A stretch of DNA of 64,000 bases from JBEIQE01 sp040376705 (lineage in GTDB: Bacteria; Pseudomonadota; Alphaproteobacteria; UBA2400). The DNA is taken from positions 1 to 64,000 of the forward strand of contig JBEIQE010000011.1 of assembly GCA_040376705.1 (NCBI GenBank). The letters are read 5' to 3'. Below the pieces are notes generated by a model. It was given only the letters and a program-made list of their open reading frames with translations, had not been told where the DNA came from and made no database searches. The first letter of the stretch is position 1. The number at the start of each line of letters is the position of its first letter. The position numbers and the translations under genes were made by a program. Of this stretch, positions 1-7,860 are shown piece after piece.

Positions 1-481
1 CTACGACGGCGAGTTCAACAACGTTATGGTTAAGGTTGGCGGTACCTATGTTATGGGTTCGGCAACAGCTGGTAACGAAGATCTGAACGCCTGGACACTC
101 GGCGCACAGGTTGGTTACAACGGCTTCCGCTTCGGCGGTGGTTACACCGACCAGGGCGACTCGAACGCAGCTACTGTTACAACTGATGACGACATCAGCA
201 GCTGGAACATTGGTGCAACTTACGAGAACGGCCCCTGGGGCGTTGGCGTAAGCTACCTCGATGTTGACTTCGATGACAACGGTACAGCTGGCACCCTCGG
301 TGTAGGCACTCCTGTTGGCACCGGTGGCGACTACACAGCCTGGGCAGTTGGCGGTACATACACCGTTGCTCCTGGTCTGACCGTTGGTGCCGACCTCGCC
401 ATGTTCGATCGCAATGCCACTGGCACTGCGGACGACCAGGACGGTTATGTACTGGTTACAGACGTAACAGCCGCTTTCTAA
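1..481 (+). CDS. Outer-membrane porin, C-terminal part (5' end outside window)
   Basis: The reading frame is open from base 2 and runs to a TAA at 479-481, so the gene begins before the window. The visible 159 residues are Gly/Asp/Asn-rich alternating strands ending in a terminal Phe (TAAF), the usual last residue of a beta-barrel outer-membrane protein. The sequence is almost identical to the C-terminal half of the porin at 1483-2577, so the two are recent tandem copies. It probably forms a general diffusion channel of the Gram-negative porin (Porin_4-like) family. A terminator follows at 506-531. Confidence 0.85.
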   Translation, partial: YDGEFNNVMVKVGGTYVMGSATAGNEDLNAWTLGAQVGYNGFRFGGGYTDQGDSNAATVTTDDDISSWNIGATYENGPWGVGVSYLDVDFDDNGTAGTLGVGTPVGTGGDYTAWAVGGTYTVAPGLTVGADLAMFDRNATGTADDQDGYVLVTDVTAAF

Positions 482-505
482 GTCTAGCTTAGAAAACAGT
501 TTGGG

Positions 506-531
506 AAGGCCGGGGGAAACTCCGGCCTTTC
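506..531 (+). terminator. Rho-independent terminator after porin fragment
   Basis: An 8-bp stem AAGGCCGG / CCGGCCTT closes over a GGGGAAACT loop and is followed by a short T-rich stretch, 25 bp after the porin stop codon. Confidence 0.75.
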
Positions 532-586
532 TGCTTTAGGGGTTCTGCAAAAAAACTGTCTGAACCACTATACCTGAAATCATTGA

Positions 587-1204
587 TCACGGAGGCGGTG
601 CGACGTGCTCATCAAGGCAGTTGCTTTTATTCTCCAGATTAGGGTCGCCAAGATTCCAGTTCGACCCTGAAATTGTAAATTTCCACGATATTTGTGAAGC
701 TACACTGCAGATGGAATTAATATTGTTCAGGTCCTTCTCTCTACCATCACAAAAGCCGTCTGACTTAAAGAGTAGTTGAGTACACGCCCCCAGTGGCGGC
801 GTAGCGATAATAAGATTAACTGTTAAGCCATACGCCTGTATCTGCATATCTCCGCCCCAACGCGTTTTTACGGTGGTACCACTCACAATATCGCCGGGTA
901 TGACCTTGGCGTATATTAGTGGTTCAGTTAGCTCTATGTAGCTTCCAGAAGTATCCGTCACGAAGCCCTTGAGCATATTTCGCGCGCCATCCGCAATCTG
1001 GAGAACGTCAGCGTAGGTACTGGATACTCGGTATTTCTCGGTAACGGCTGAAGCCGTTACCCAAATCCCGCCAATCACCAAACCAATAACGCCAAGCACA
1101 ATAGCGGCCTCAACAAGGTTGAAGCCCTTCTGGTTATGTTTTTCGAATTGCTCAGCCCGTGGGCATAGCGCGCTAGAAGAAGCTGATTTAGTTTGGAAGT
1201 ACAT
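587..1204 (-). CDS. Type IVb-like prepilin (family member A)
   Basis: Prepilin-like protein of about 205 residues. A polar leader of about 27 residues ends in KG, followed by FNLVEAAIVLGVIG, giving a prepilin peptidase site G|F with Glu at +5 and then a hydrophobic helix. The head carries VIPGDIVSG.. then RWGG, like the P-x-D-x-(V/L)-SG...NPWGG segment of PilS/TcpA-type pilins, and several Cys near the C-terminus likely to form the pilin disulfide. ATG at 1204 is preferred over GTG at 1213; the leader is longer than in its siblings, so the start is uncertain. Base composition is visibly AT-richer than the flanking porins. It is convergent with the upstream porin copy. Confidence 0.8.
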   Translation of the reverse strand: MYFQTKSASSSALCPRAEQFEKHNQKGFNLVEAAIVLGVIGLVIGGIWVTASAVTEKYRVSSTYADVLQIADGARNMLKGFVTDTSGSYIELTEPLIYAKVIPGDIVSGTTVKTRWGGDMQIQAYGLTVNLIIATPPLGACTQLLFKSDGFCDGREKDLNNINSICSVASQISWKFTISGSNWNLGDPNLENKSNCLDEHVAPPP

Positions 1205-1482
1205 ATTGACCACGATAGCATTCGATGAATTAAACGTTCGCTTATCTCTTGGGCATTTTACGGGCTAAACTTCGGCCTTAAAAACGCAACCTTTAAACCT
1301 TTGATGACGTTGCGACATGAGCGTTAGTCTAGCAACCAGCAGAGTTGCCAATTAGACACATAGGTCAGTGCAGCTGCGCCACACCCTTCTCCAAACGGGC
1401 TTTATAAAGGCTTAAACCACTAGCTGGCGCAAAAGCTTGTGATATACAGAACGGGTTATTCCAACTCTTGAGGAAATCACAC

Positions 1483-2577
1483 ATGAAAAAGATCCTGCTT
1501 GCTACCACCGCCCTGATTGCTGCCAGCGCCTTCTCAGCGCCCGCTCAGGCTGAACTCGAAGTGACAGTGGGCGGCTTCGTAGCCTTCCAGGCTGCGATGT
1601 TCGACAACGATGATGCTCTCGCTGATAACGACCGCGACTTCCAGTCAGAATCAGAAATCGTTGTTAATGCCCACGCCACAGCCGACAGCGGCCTTGAGTA
1701 TGGCGCCAGCGTTCAGCTCGATACCTCAACCAGCGACACCACCAATGCTGGCGAAACCACCGTTTACCTCGCTGGCAGCTTTGGCCGCGTAGAGCTGGGC
1801 GACCAGCATGGTGCTTCTGAGCTGGTTGTTTTCGCGCCGACAGTAGGTATTGGCCAGATCAACGGCAGCTACGATGACTACATCCCCGCTACCGCCCGTG
1901 CAACCGCCCTCAACGATCGTGGTGATCACACCTTCACCGCTCTCGACACCGGCACCAGCACCAAGATCACCTACTACACACCCAAGTTCTCGGGCTTCCA
2001 GGCTGGTGTTTCATACGCTCCTGAAACCGATACCGGTGAAAACGTTGTGTTCGTGGACGACAGCACTGTTAACGACAATGTTGAAATCGGCCTCGGCTAC
2101 GACGGCGAGTTCAACAACGTGATGGTTAAGGTTGGTGGTACCTATGTTATGGGTTCGGCCACAGCCGGTAACGAAGATCTGAGCGCCTGGACCCTGGGTG
2201 CGCAGGTTGGTTACAACGGCTTCCGCTTTGGTGGTGGTTACACCGACAATGGCGACTCGAACTCGGCAGCCGGTGCGTCGGATGACGACATCACCAGCTG
2301 GAACGTTGGTGCAACCTACGAGAACGGCCCCTGGGGCGTTGGCGTAAGCTACCTCGATGTTGATTTCGACGACAACAACTCGGCTGGCAGCCTCGGTGCT
2401 GTTGGTTCGGCCGGTACTGGCGGCGACTACACAGCCTGGGTTCTCGGCGGTACATACACCGTTGCTCCCGGCCTTTCGGTTGGTGCCGACCTCGCCTTCT
2501 TCGATCGCAATGCCAATGGCACTGTGAACGATCAGGACGGTTATGTACTGGTTACCGACGTGACCGCTGCTTTCTAA
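1483..2577 (+). CDS. Outer-membrane porin
   Basis: Complete porin of 364 residues. A signal peptide (MKKILLATTALIAASAF, cleavage expected after AQA) precedes ELEVTVGG, the first barrel strand; the chain ends in AAF with a terminal Phe for barrel assembly. The barrel is rich in Asp, Asn, Gly and Thr. The ATG at 1483 is chosen because TTGAGGAAA lies just upstream; a TTG at 1468 is in frame but sits on the ribosome-binding site. The C-terminal half nearly duplicates the truncated porin at the window edge, and a third, more divergent copy lies at 53246-54346. Confidence 0.92.
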   Translation: MKKILLATTALIAASAFSAPAQAELEVTVGGFVAFQAAMFDNDDALADNDRDFQSESEIVVNAHATADSGLEYGASVQLDTSTSDTTNAGETTVYLAGSFGRVELGDQHGASELVVFAPTVGIGQINGSYDDYIPATARATALNDRGDHTFTALDTGTSTKITYYTPKFSGFQAGVSYAPETDTGENVVFVDDSTVNDNVEIGLGYDGEFNNVMVKVGGTYVMGSATAGNEDLSAWTLGAQVGYNGFRFGGGYTDNGDSNSAAGASDDDITSWNVGATYENGPWGVGVSYLDVDFDDNNSAGSLGAVGSAGTGGDYTAWVLGGTYTVAPGLSVGADLAFFDRNANGTVNDQDGYVLVTDVTAAF

Positions 2578-2595
2578 AGAGAGCTACGATAAACA

Positions 2596-2627
2596 AAAAA
2601 GGGCTGGAGGAAACTCCGGCCCTTTTT
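2596..2627 (+). terminator. Rho-independent terminator after porin
   Basis: GGGCTGGAG - GAAA - CTCCGGCCC forms a 9-bp stem with one G-U pair and a tetraloop, flanked by A-rich and T-rich arms (TTTTTATT). Confidence 0.9.
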
Positions 2628-2659
2628 ATTGCAGTTTTTTTTAGTGGCTCGCGTGCGCC

Positions 2660-3250
2660 TTACTTGAGGTAAAAATCAAAGGCGGCGTTATATCCTCCGG
2701 TCGCAAACTGAGCTGCAGTCTTACCGCAGAACGTACTCGATGAAAGCAAGGCTGAGTCTATTGTAAAGGTATCGGCTGCAACCATGGTGCCCGCCACCCA
2801 GATGTTACCGGTCATGTTATAGCTGCGCCATCTGCCGTTATTAAAACGGGTTGCGTAATACATGCAGTCAGCCCGGCTATAAACGGGAAAGTCTATTGTC
2901 AGCACGTTCTGGTTATAACCCTGTGAGCGGACGAGAAACTGCATCTGGAACGATCCAAACGGCGAAACAGGCACACCATTCGCGATCATGTCCTGCGGCA
3001 CCACACCCGCTGCTATCAGCGCAGGGGCAACATCCTGAGAGACACCCATAAGCGGCGCGCTGTTAAACAGGGCACGGGCCCCATCAACCATCATGACCAA
3101 GGCCGTGTCCATACGTGAGCGGCGCTGTTTCTCGGCTATAGCCGCAGCCGCTACCCAGATACCACCGATGATCAAGCCGATAACGCCCAGCACTATGGCC
3201 GCTTCTACTAGGTTGAAGCCACGCTGCCGCCGGGATTGTCTGATCTGCAT
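2660..3250 (-). CDS. Type IVb-like prepilin (family member B)
   Basis: 196 residues. The short leader MQIRQSRRQRG is followed by FNLVEAAIVLGVIGLIIGG, a class-III prepilin signal with Glu at +5. The head has VVPQDMI and a downstream CMYYATRF..., then a second Cys before the C-terminal aromatic strand, matching the paired-Cys D-region of type IVb pilins. The initiator ATGCAG is preceded by CTAAG at 8 nt, the same spacing seen before the CTG starts of three sibling genes. It converges on the porin at 1483-2577 and shares its terminator region, repeating the porin-then-convergent-pilin arrangement seen at 1-1204. Confidence 0.85.
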   Translation of the reverse strand: MQIRQSRRQRGFNLVEAAIVLGVIGLIIGGIWVAAAAIAEKQRRSRMDTALVMMVDGARALFNSAPLMGVSQDVAPALIAAGVVPQDMIANGVPVSPFGSFQMQFLVRSQGYNQNVLTIDFPVYSRADCMYYATRFNNGRWRSYNMTGNIWVAGTMVAADTFTIDSALLSSSTFCGKTAAQFATGGYNAAFDFYLK

Positions 3251-3421
3251 GCTCAGAACTTAGCGTGAAAATATTAAGCGCTGATGAGCTGACCCATGGT
3301 GAGTGGCATGATTATTCTGTATAATAAACGCTATAATCAACTGTATTTGAGATCTGATAATCAGGTCATCTATGGCAGATGTCTTTTATCATACCATCAT
3401 CATAAAGGGCGCGGGAGAAGC

Positions 3422-5644
3422 TCAAGGATTGACGATGCAGATGAGATGCCTCGGTTGATCACAGGTTGAGCCGTTATTGGAATAGCGGCGATAATCGTTG
3501 GCTGTTGAATTACCGGTATCGGTGCTCTCCCCCGCCGAAGCACTGCGCCAGTTGCTGCAATAGCCGGTACAGCAGCCATTGAGGCCGAAATAGGTAGAGG
3601 TATATCCGCGGCTACCAATCCAGTAAAACACTGCGCCATTAAAGTAGGTAACACCCGACCATGTATTGTTATTGTTTGGGGCCTGACCTGCTGCATCGGT
3701 TGTAAACATGGCGCCGCCCGTTGCGGGTTCGCCCGCACGCGCGAAGTAATACTCTGTCGCTGGCATAAGGTTACCGTTAGTCTCGGTCGAGGTCAGCAGC
3801 GCGAATACGTTGGATGAGGTGAGAATACCGCGTGAAACGGCATCGGCCTTACCCATCCAGTCGTTGGTGGTCAGGTCATTCAGGCAATAGGCATGCGCGC
3901 CCAGAATGCCGCCGATGTTACCGGCAGTCTGCGTACTTGAGAGTACGAAATAGCCGTCGGTTGGTGTAGGCACCGGCGGGTCAGCCACCGGGCTGGGGCG
4001 TACGGGAGTTTTCCAGTTACCAACAGTGCAGAACTCCATGGTATCAAGATCGGTATTAAACCGTACCGCGCCAAGACGGGTTGAATCGCACACCGGCCGC
4101 TGCGCGGTCGTGCCTACGGGCAAGCGAATAGCATCGGTCCTGCTGCCCATATCAAGTGAAATGCCGCTGATAAGCGTGGGGCTGCCAAGGTTGAGCTGCC
4201 CGGTGCTGACATTACCATAGATCTGATTGCCGATGTTAAGCCGATGGGTTGAGGTGGTATCGGGCGGGTTGGTGCCGCTACCAATCATGATGTTATGGGT
4301 ATTATCGCGGATGTTGCGCCCAGCCTGATACCCGGCAGTAACGTTGTAGGTAGCAGCGCCGCCTGCGTCATGCAGGTTCTCGTACCCAAGGGCTGAGTTA
4401 TACGATCCGGTATTAGGCGACCAGTAGCCAATGCGCGCACCTACAAGGGCGTTATAAGGGCCCATCACAAACTGACCGGTGCCCGAGCCTATGGCAGTGC
4501 TGCCGGTAGCATCACCGCAGCCCGAGTTACCTGCGCCTGCGGCAAAGCCCACTGCGGTGATATCATGACCGGTACAGGTATAGGTCGAAGCATAACCGAT
4601 TGAGACGCGATCGTTATTACCCGAACTCTGAGTGCCAGCGGTAGAGCCAATGAACACCCCGCGTGAGCCAGAAGCCAGATCGGCAGCAGCATTATACCCC
4701 GCTACGGTATTATCTGTACCCGTCTGGCCGGTCCAAAACCCGCGCGCAGCCTGATAGCCCAAGGCGCTGTTATTGCCAGTCGCAGGTGCGGGGTTAAAAA
4801 GCTGCAGCGCAGCATAACCAAGGCCGGTGTTCTGGCTACTCAGGATATCGCGGCCTGCAAGCTGTCCGGCAAATACGTTATACAGGGTTATGTAGTCGGT
4901 CTTGCCATCGGTAAGGTCATCAAGCTCGGTTGCGGTGCTGCCCAGCCCGCCACCACCTGCACTGGGCAAGAGGTTGACCAGCATGGCCAAGCGGCCTGCC
5001 TGCGCGAGGGTGCCAAGGCTGCTCCAGCTGGTGGATAGGTCCACATTCCAGCCACCTGCACTCCCACGCGCGCTGGTAGCTGCAGTTGGGGGTGATGGAT
5101 TATCGGCACTATAAATAAAGCCGCCGGCAGCGCCCATGGCACCCGCAATTTTGGGCGCCATGGTATCAGGAATAGCCGCGCCGCCAGTTGTAATGAGCAG
5201 ACCCACCAACCGGTCATTGGCATCGACTACACCGGCAGCACCCGCATCTTCACGGCGCACGAACAGCGCAAACGACTGGCCATAACTATTGGTATTGGTA
5301 AAGCCCTGCGCCAGATAGCCCGCACTTTGCACACTATCGGTGGTGGCGCCGGTATCGGTATCGGTAATCTTCACGCGGGCAACGCTGCCAAGGCTTGCAA
5401 GTGCAGGCAACGCCAACAAGGTTGCACGTTTGCTGCCGATATAGTTTTGCGCCGCAGCGGTCACGGCGGTGGCCTGCGAGGTGATACCGGCAACCTCACG
5501 CTGTACCGATGAAACGGCGTTGAGCTGCCACAATGCACTCAACAACATGCCCGAAACGCCAAGGGCAATGGTAACCTCGAGCAGCGAGAAGCCCTTACTG
5601 GCAGACTGGCGAAGAACGCGATGCATTTTCAAACCTTCTGTCAT
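3422..5644 (-). CDS. Giant PilV-like prepilin adhesin with tail-fibre repeats and lectin-like tip (third gene of operon)
   Basis: About 740 residues. Start ATG at 5644 overlaps the TAA of the preceding gene (TAATG), implying translational coupling. Order of parts: leader ending SKG|FSLLEVTIALGVSG (prepilin signal); a constant region resembling the PilV/Bac_shufflon N-terminal domain (GYLAQGFTNTNSYGQSFALFVRR, LLITTGGAAIP, GAMGAAGGFIYSADNP); about eleven NSALGYQAA / NIMIGSG-type repeats like YadA heads and phage tail fibres (roughly residues 255-490); a LPVGTTAQRP tail-fibre motif; and a Cys-rich C-terminal domain beginning GYFVLSSTQT and ending HLICIVNP that resembles DUF1554. Likely a pilus-tip adhesin. 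The ligand is unknown. Confidence 0.8.
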   Translation of the reverse strand: MTEGLKMHRVLRQSASKGFSLLEVTIALGVSGMLLSALWQLNAVSSVQREVAGITSQATAVTAAAQNYIGSKRATLLALPALASLGSVARVKITDTDTGATTDSVQSAGYLAQGFTNTNSYGQSFALFVRREDAGAAGVVDANDRLVGLLITTGGAAIPDTMAPKIAGAMGAAGGFIYSADNPSPPTAATSARGSAGGWNVDLSTSWSSLGTLAQAGRLAMLVNLLPSAGGGGLGSTATELDDLTDGKTDYITLYNVFAGQLAGRDILSSQNTGLGYAALQLFNPAPATGNNSALGYQAARGFWTGQTGTDNTVAGYNAAADLASGSRGVFIGSTAGTQSSGNNDRVSIGYASTYTCTGHDITAVGFAAGAGNSGCGDATGSTAIGSGTGQFVMGPYNALVGARIGYWSPNTGSYNSALGYENLHDAGGAATYNVTAGYQAGRNIRDNTHNIMIGSGTNPPDTTSTHRLNIGNQIYGNVSTGQLNLGSPTLISGISLDMGSRTDAIRLPVGTTAQRPVCDSTRLGAVRFNTDLDTMEFCTVGNWKTPVRPSPVADPPVPTPTDGYFVLSSTQTAGNIGGILGAHAYCLNDLTTNDWMGKADAVSRGILTSSNVFALLTSTETNGNLMPATEYYFARAGEPATGGAMFTTDAAGQAPNNNNTWSGVTYFNGAVFYWIGSRGYTSTYFGLNGCCTGYCSNWRSASAGESTDTGNSTANDYRRYSNNGSTCDQPRHLICIVNP

Positions 5645-7860
5645 TATGGATTCACGATACAAATGAGATAACGCTGGGAATCACAACTGGCGCTACCGGT
5701 ATACCTAAGATAGCCATAGCCAGCAGCACTGCCCGTACCTGATGATTCGGAATTGGTACCATTGGTCCAGTTACTGCAGTAGCTATTGCAGCAGCCATCT
5801 ACGCCAAAAGTATTTGCGGTATACCCGCGACTACCAATCCAGTAGTCGGCAGCACCATTGAAGTAATTGTAGCCCGACCACGGGTTGGGCCAACCAGGCG
5901 CCTGACCGGCCCAGTCGGTTGTAAAATCGCCACCACCTGTAGCAGGCTGGCCCGAGCGGGCAAAGAAATACTGTGTAACCGGCATGAGGTTGCCATAACC
6001 GGAGGTGAAGGAAAGCAGCGGGACGATTTTATCGGCACTCAGCAGGCCGCGGCTTACGGCGTCGGCCTTGCCCATCCAGTCATTAGCGGTCAGGTCATTC
6101 AGGCAAATGCTGTCAGCGCCGGCACGCCCACCAAGATTGCCGTTATAAGTCGTACTGGTTAAAACAAAATAGCCGTGCGTTAGGGCAGGAATGGGCGGAG
6201 CTGCTTCACCACTACCAGTCATCGCGCTGATCCAGCCGGTTGAGGTACAATACTCAAACGCACGGCTATCTGAGTTAAAGCGCATTGAACCAAGCAGCGC
6301 TGCGCTGCAGCTCGGCCTTTGCGCAGAAGTGCCTACAGCCGGACGAACACTATCGGTACGCGCACTTACATCAAGCGTAACGCCGCTAACCATGGTGGGG
6401 CTACCCAGGCTGACCTGACCGGTCGTCATGTTACCGTAAATGAAGTTACCGATATTAAGCTGATAGCTGCCCGCAGGGTCGGCCGCTATAGTATTAGCGC
6501 CGATCATGATGTTGTAATCGCCATCCGTGATATTCGCACCAGCCTGATAGCCCATGGCGGTGTTGTAAGTGCCAGTAGCTGATATGTTATTAAGGGCCTG
6601 ATAACCGACAGCGCTGTTATAACTGCCGGTATGGCCACTGGCCGAACCAATATAAGCACCTGCCAATGAATTATAGGGGCCTGCAGCTGCGCGGCCTGTT
6701 TGTGCCCCGGTTATTGTACTGCCGGTTGCGTTTGCAATACCGCCCTCGCATGCGCCTGTAAATGAACCGACAAAAGTGACATCCGCACCCGTGCAGTTAA
6801 ACCCGGCACGGTAGCCAACGGTGGTCCGGTCACTGTCGGCTGTATTGTTGTTATCGGCATAAACACCCACAGCGGTATTGCGGCTGCCGATGGTATATTT
6901 CTCGAGTGCAAAGGCACCGAACGCGACATTATCCGTACCGGTCGAGTTCATGCTGGTACCATTGCCGCGCATAGCCCGGTAACCGAAGGCAGTATTGTTA
7001 GCTAGCGCCGCTGCCGAAACTGCATATTGCTGCGCCTCATAACCAAAGGCGGTGTTATTGCCGCCAGTGGTGTTAGACGCACCCGCATCCCGGCCCACGT
7101 ACATGTTATAGAGGCTGGTATACTCGGTGCTGGCATCATCAAGCTGATCGATGGTTGAAGGGCCTACGGCTGAACCGGTACCACCACTCGGTAACAGGCT
7201 TACAAACACAGCCAGACGACCCGCCTGTGCCATGGTGCCGATGCTCGACCAGCCCGCCAGCGAGAAATCAACCGCCCAGCCCCCGTTTGCACCCTGTGCT
7301 CTTGTGGCTGCAGCAGGAGGAGCTGGATTATTAGCAGCATACATAAAGCCGCCGGCAGCACCCATGGCACTGGCAATTTTAGCCCCCTGTGCATCAGGTA
7401 TCACACTACCGCCATTGGTAAGCAGCAGGCCAACCAGCGTATCGTTATTATCAACCGCGCCAATAGTGCCGCCGTCCTGACGGCGCACATACAGCACATA
7501 GGTCTGACCATAGCTGTTGAGATTGACAAAGCCCTGCGGCAAGTGACCGGAGCTTTGCACGCTATCAGCCGTGTGGCCGGTATCGGTAGACATGATCTTG
7601 ATACGCGCGACGCTGTTGAGTGTTGAAAGCTGCGAGAGTGCCAACAGGGTGGCGCGCTTTTCGCCGATATAATTCTGCGCCGCCGCTGTAACGGTAGTAG
7701 CCTGGCTCACAATACCTGCAGCTTCTTTCTGCTGCCCCACCACCGAGGTGAGCTGCCAGATACCGCCGAACAGTATGCCCGAGATACCGATTGCCACCGT
7801 AATCTCAAGCAGCGAGAAACCTGCGCGCAAAGATGAGGGTTTATGAAGGCTTAGTCTCAT
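5644..7860 (-). CDS. Giant PilV-like prepilin adhesin (second gene of operon)
   Basis: About 738 residues, same architecture as its neighbours: leader then AGFSLLEITVAIGISG, PilV/shufflon-like constant region (GHLPQGFVNLNSYGQTYVLYVRR), NTAFGYEA / NSAVGYQAL repeats, VGTSAQRP motif, and a Cys-rich C-terminal tip (GYFVLTSTTYNGNLGG ... YWIGSRGYT ... YLICIVNP). Start ATG at 7860 overlaps the TGA of the gene before it (ATGA), so a longer start at 7875 is not used. The tip is closest to that of 3422-5644, including the CLNDLT(T/A)NDWMGKADAV segment, while the middle repeats differ in number and sequence. Confidence 0.82.
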   Translation of the reverse strand: MRLSLHKPSSLRAGFSLLEITVAIGISGILFGGIWQLTSVVGQQKEAAGIVSQATTVTAAAQNYIGEKRATLLALSQLSTLNSVARIKIMSTDTGHTADSVQSSGHLPQGFVNLNSYGQTYVLYVRRQDGGTIGAVDNNDTLVGLLLTNGGSVIPDAQGAKIASAMGAAGGFMYAANNPAPPAAATRAQGANGGWAVDFSLAGWSSIGTMAQAGRLAVFVSLLPSGGTGSAVGPSTIDQLDDASTEYTSLYNMYVGRDAGASNTTGGNNTAFGYEAQQYAVSAAALANNTAFGYRAMRGNGTSMNSTGTDNVAFGAFALEKYTIGSRNTAVGVYADNNNTADSDRTTVGYRAGFNCTGADVTFVGSFTGACEGGIANATGSTITGAQTGRAAAGPYNSLAGAYIGSASGHTGSYNSAVGYQALNNISATGTYNTAMGYQAGANITDGDYNIMIGANTIAADPAGSYQLNIGNFIYGNMTTGQVSLGSPTMVSGVTLDVSARTDSVRPAVGTSAQRPSCSAALLGSMRFNSDSRAFEYCTSTGWISAMTGSGEAAPPIPALTHGYFVLTSTTYNGNLGGRAGADSICLNDLTANDWMGKADAVSRGLLSADKIVPLLSFTSGYGNLMPVTQYFFARSGQPATGGGDFTTDWAGQAPGWPNPWSGYNYFNGAADYWIGSRGYTANTFGVDGCCNSYCSNWTNGTNSESSGTGSAAGYGYLRYTGSASCDSQRYLICIVNP

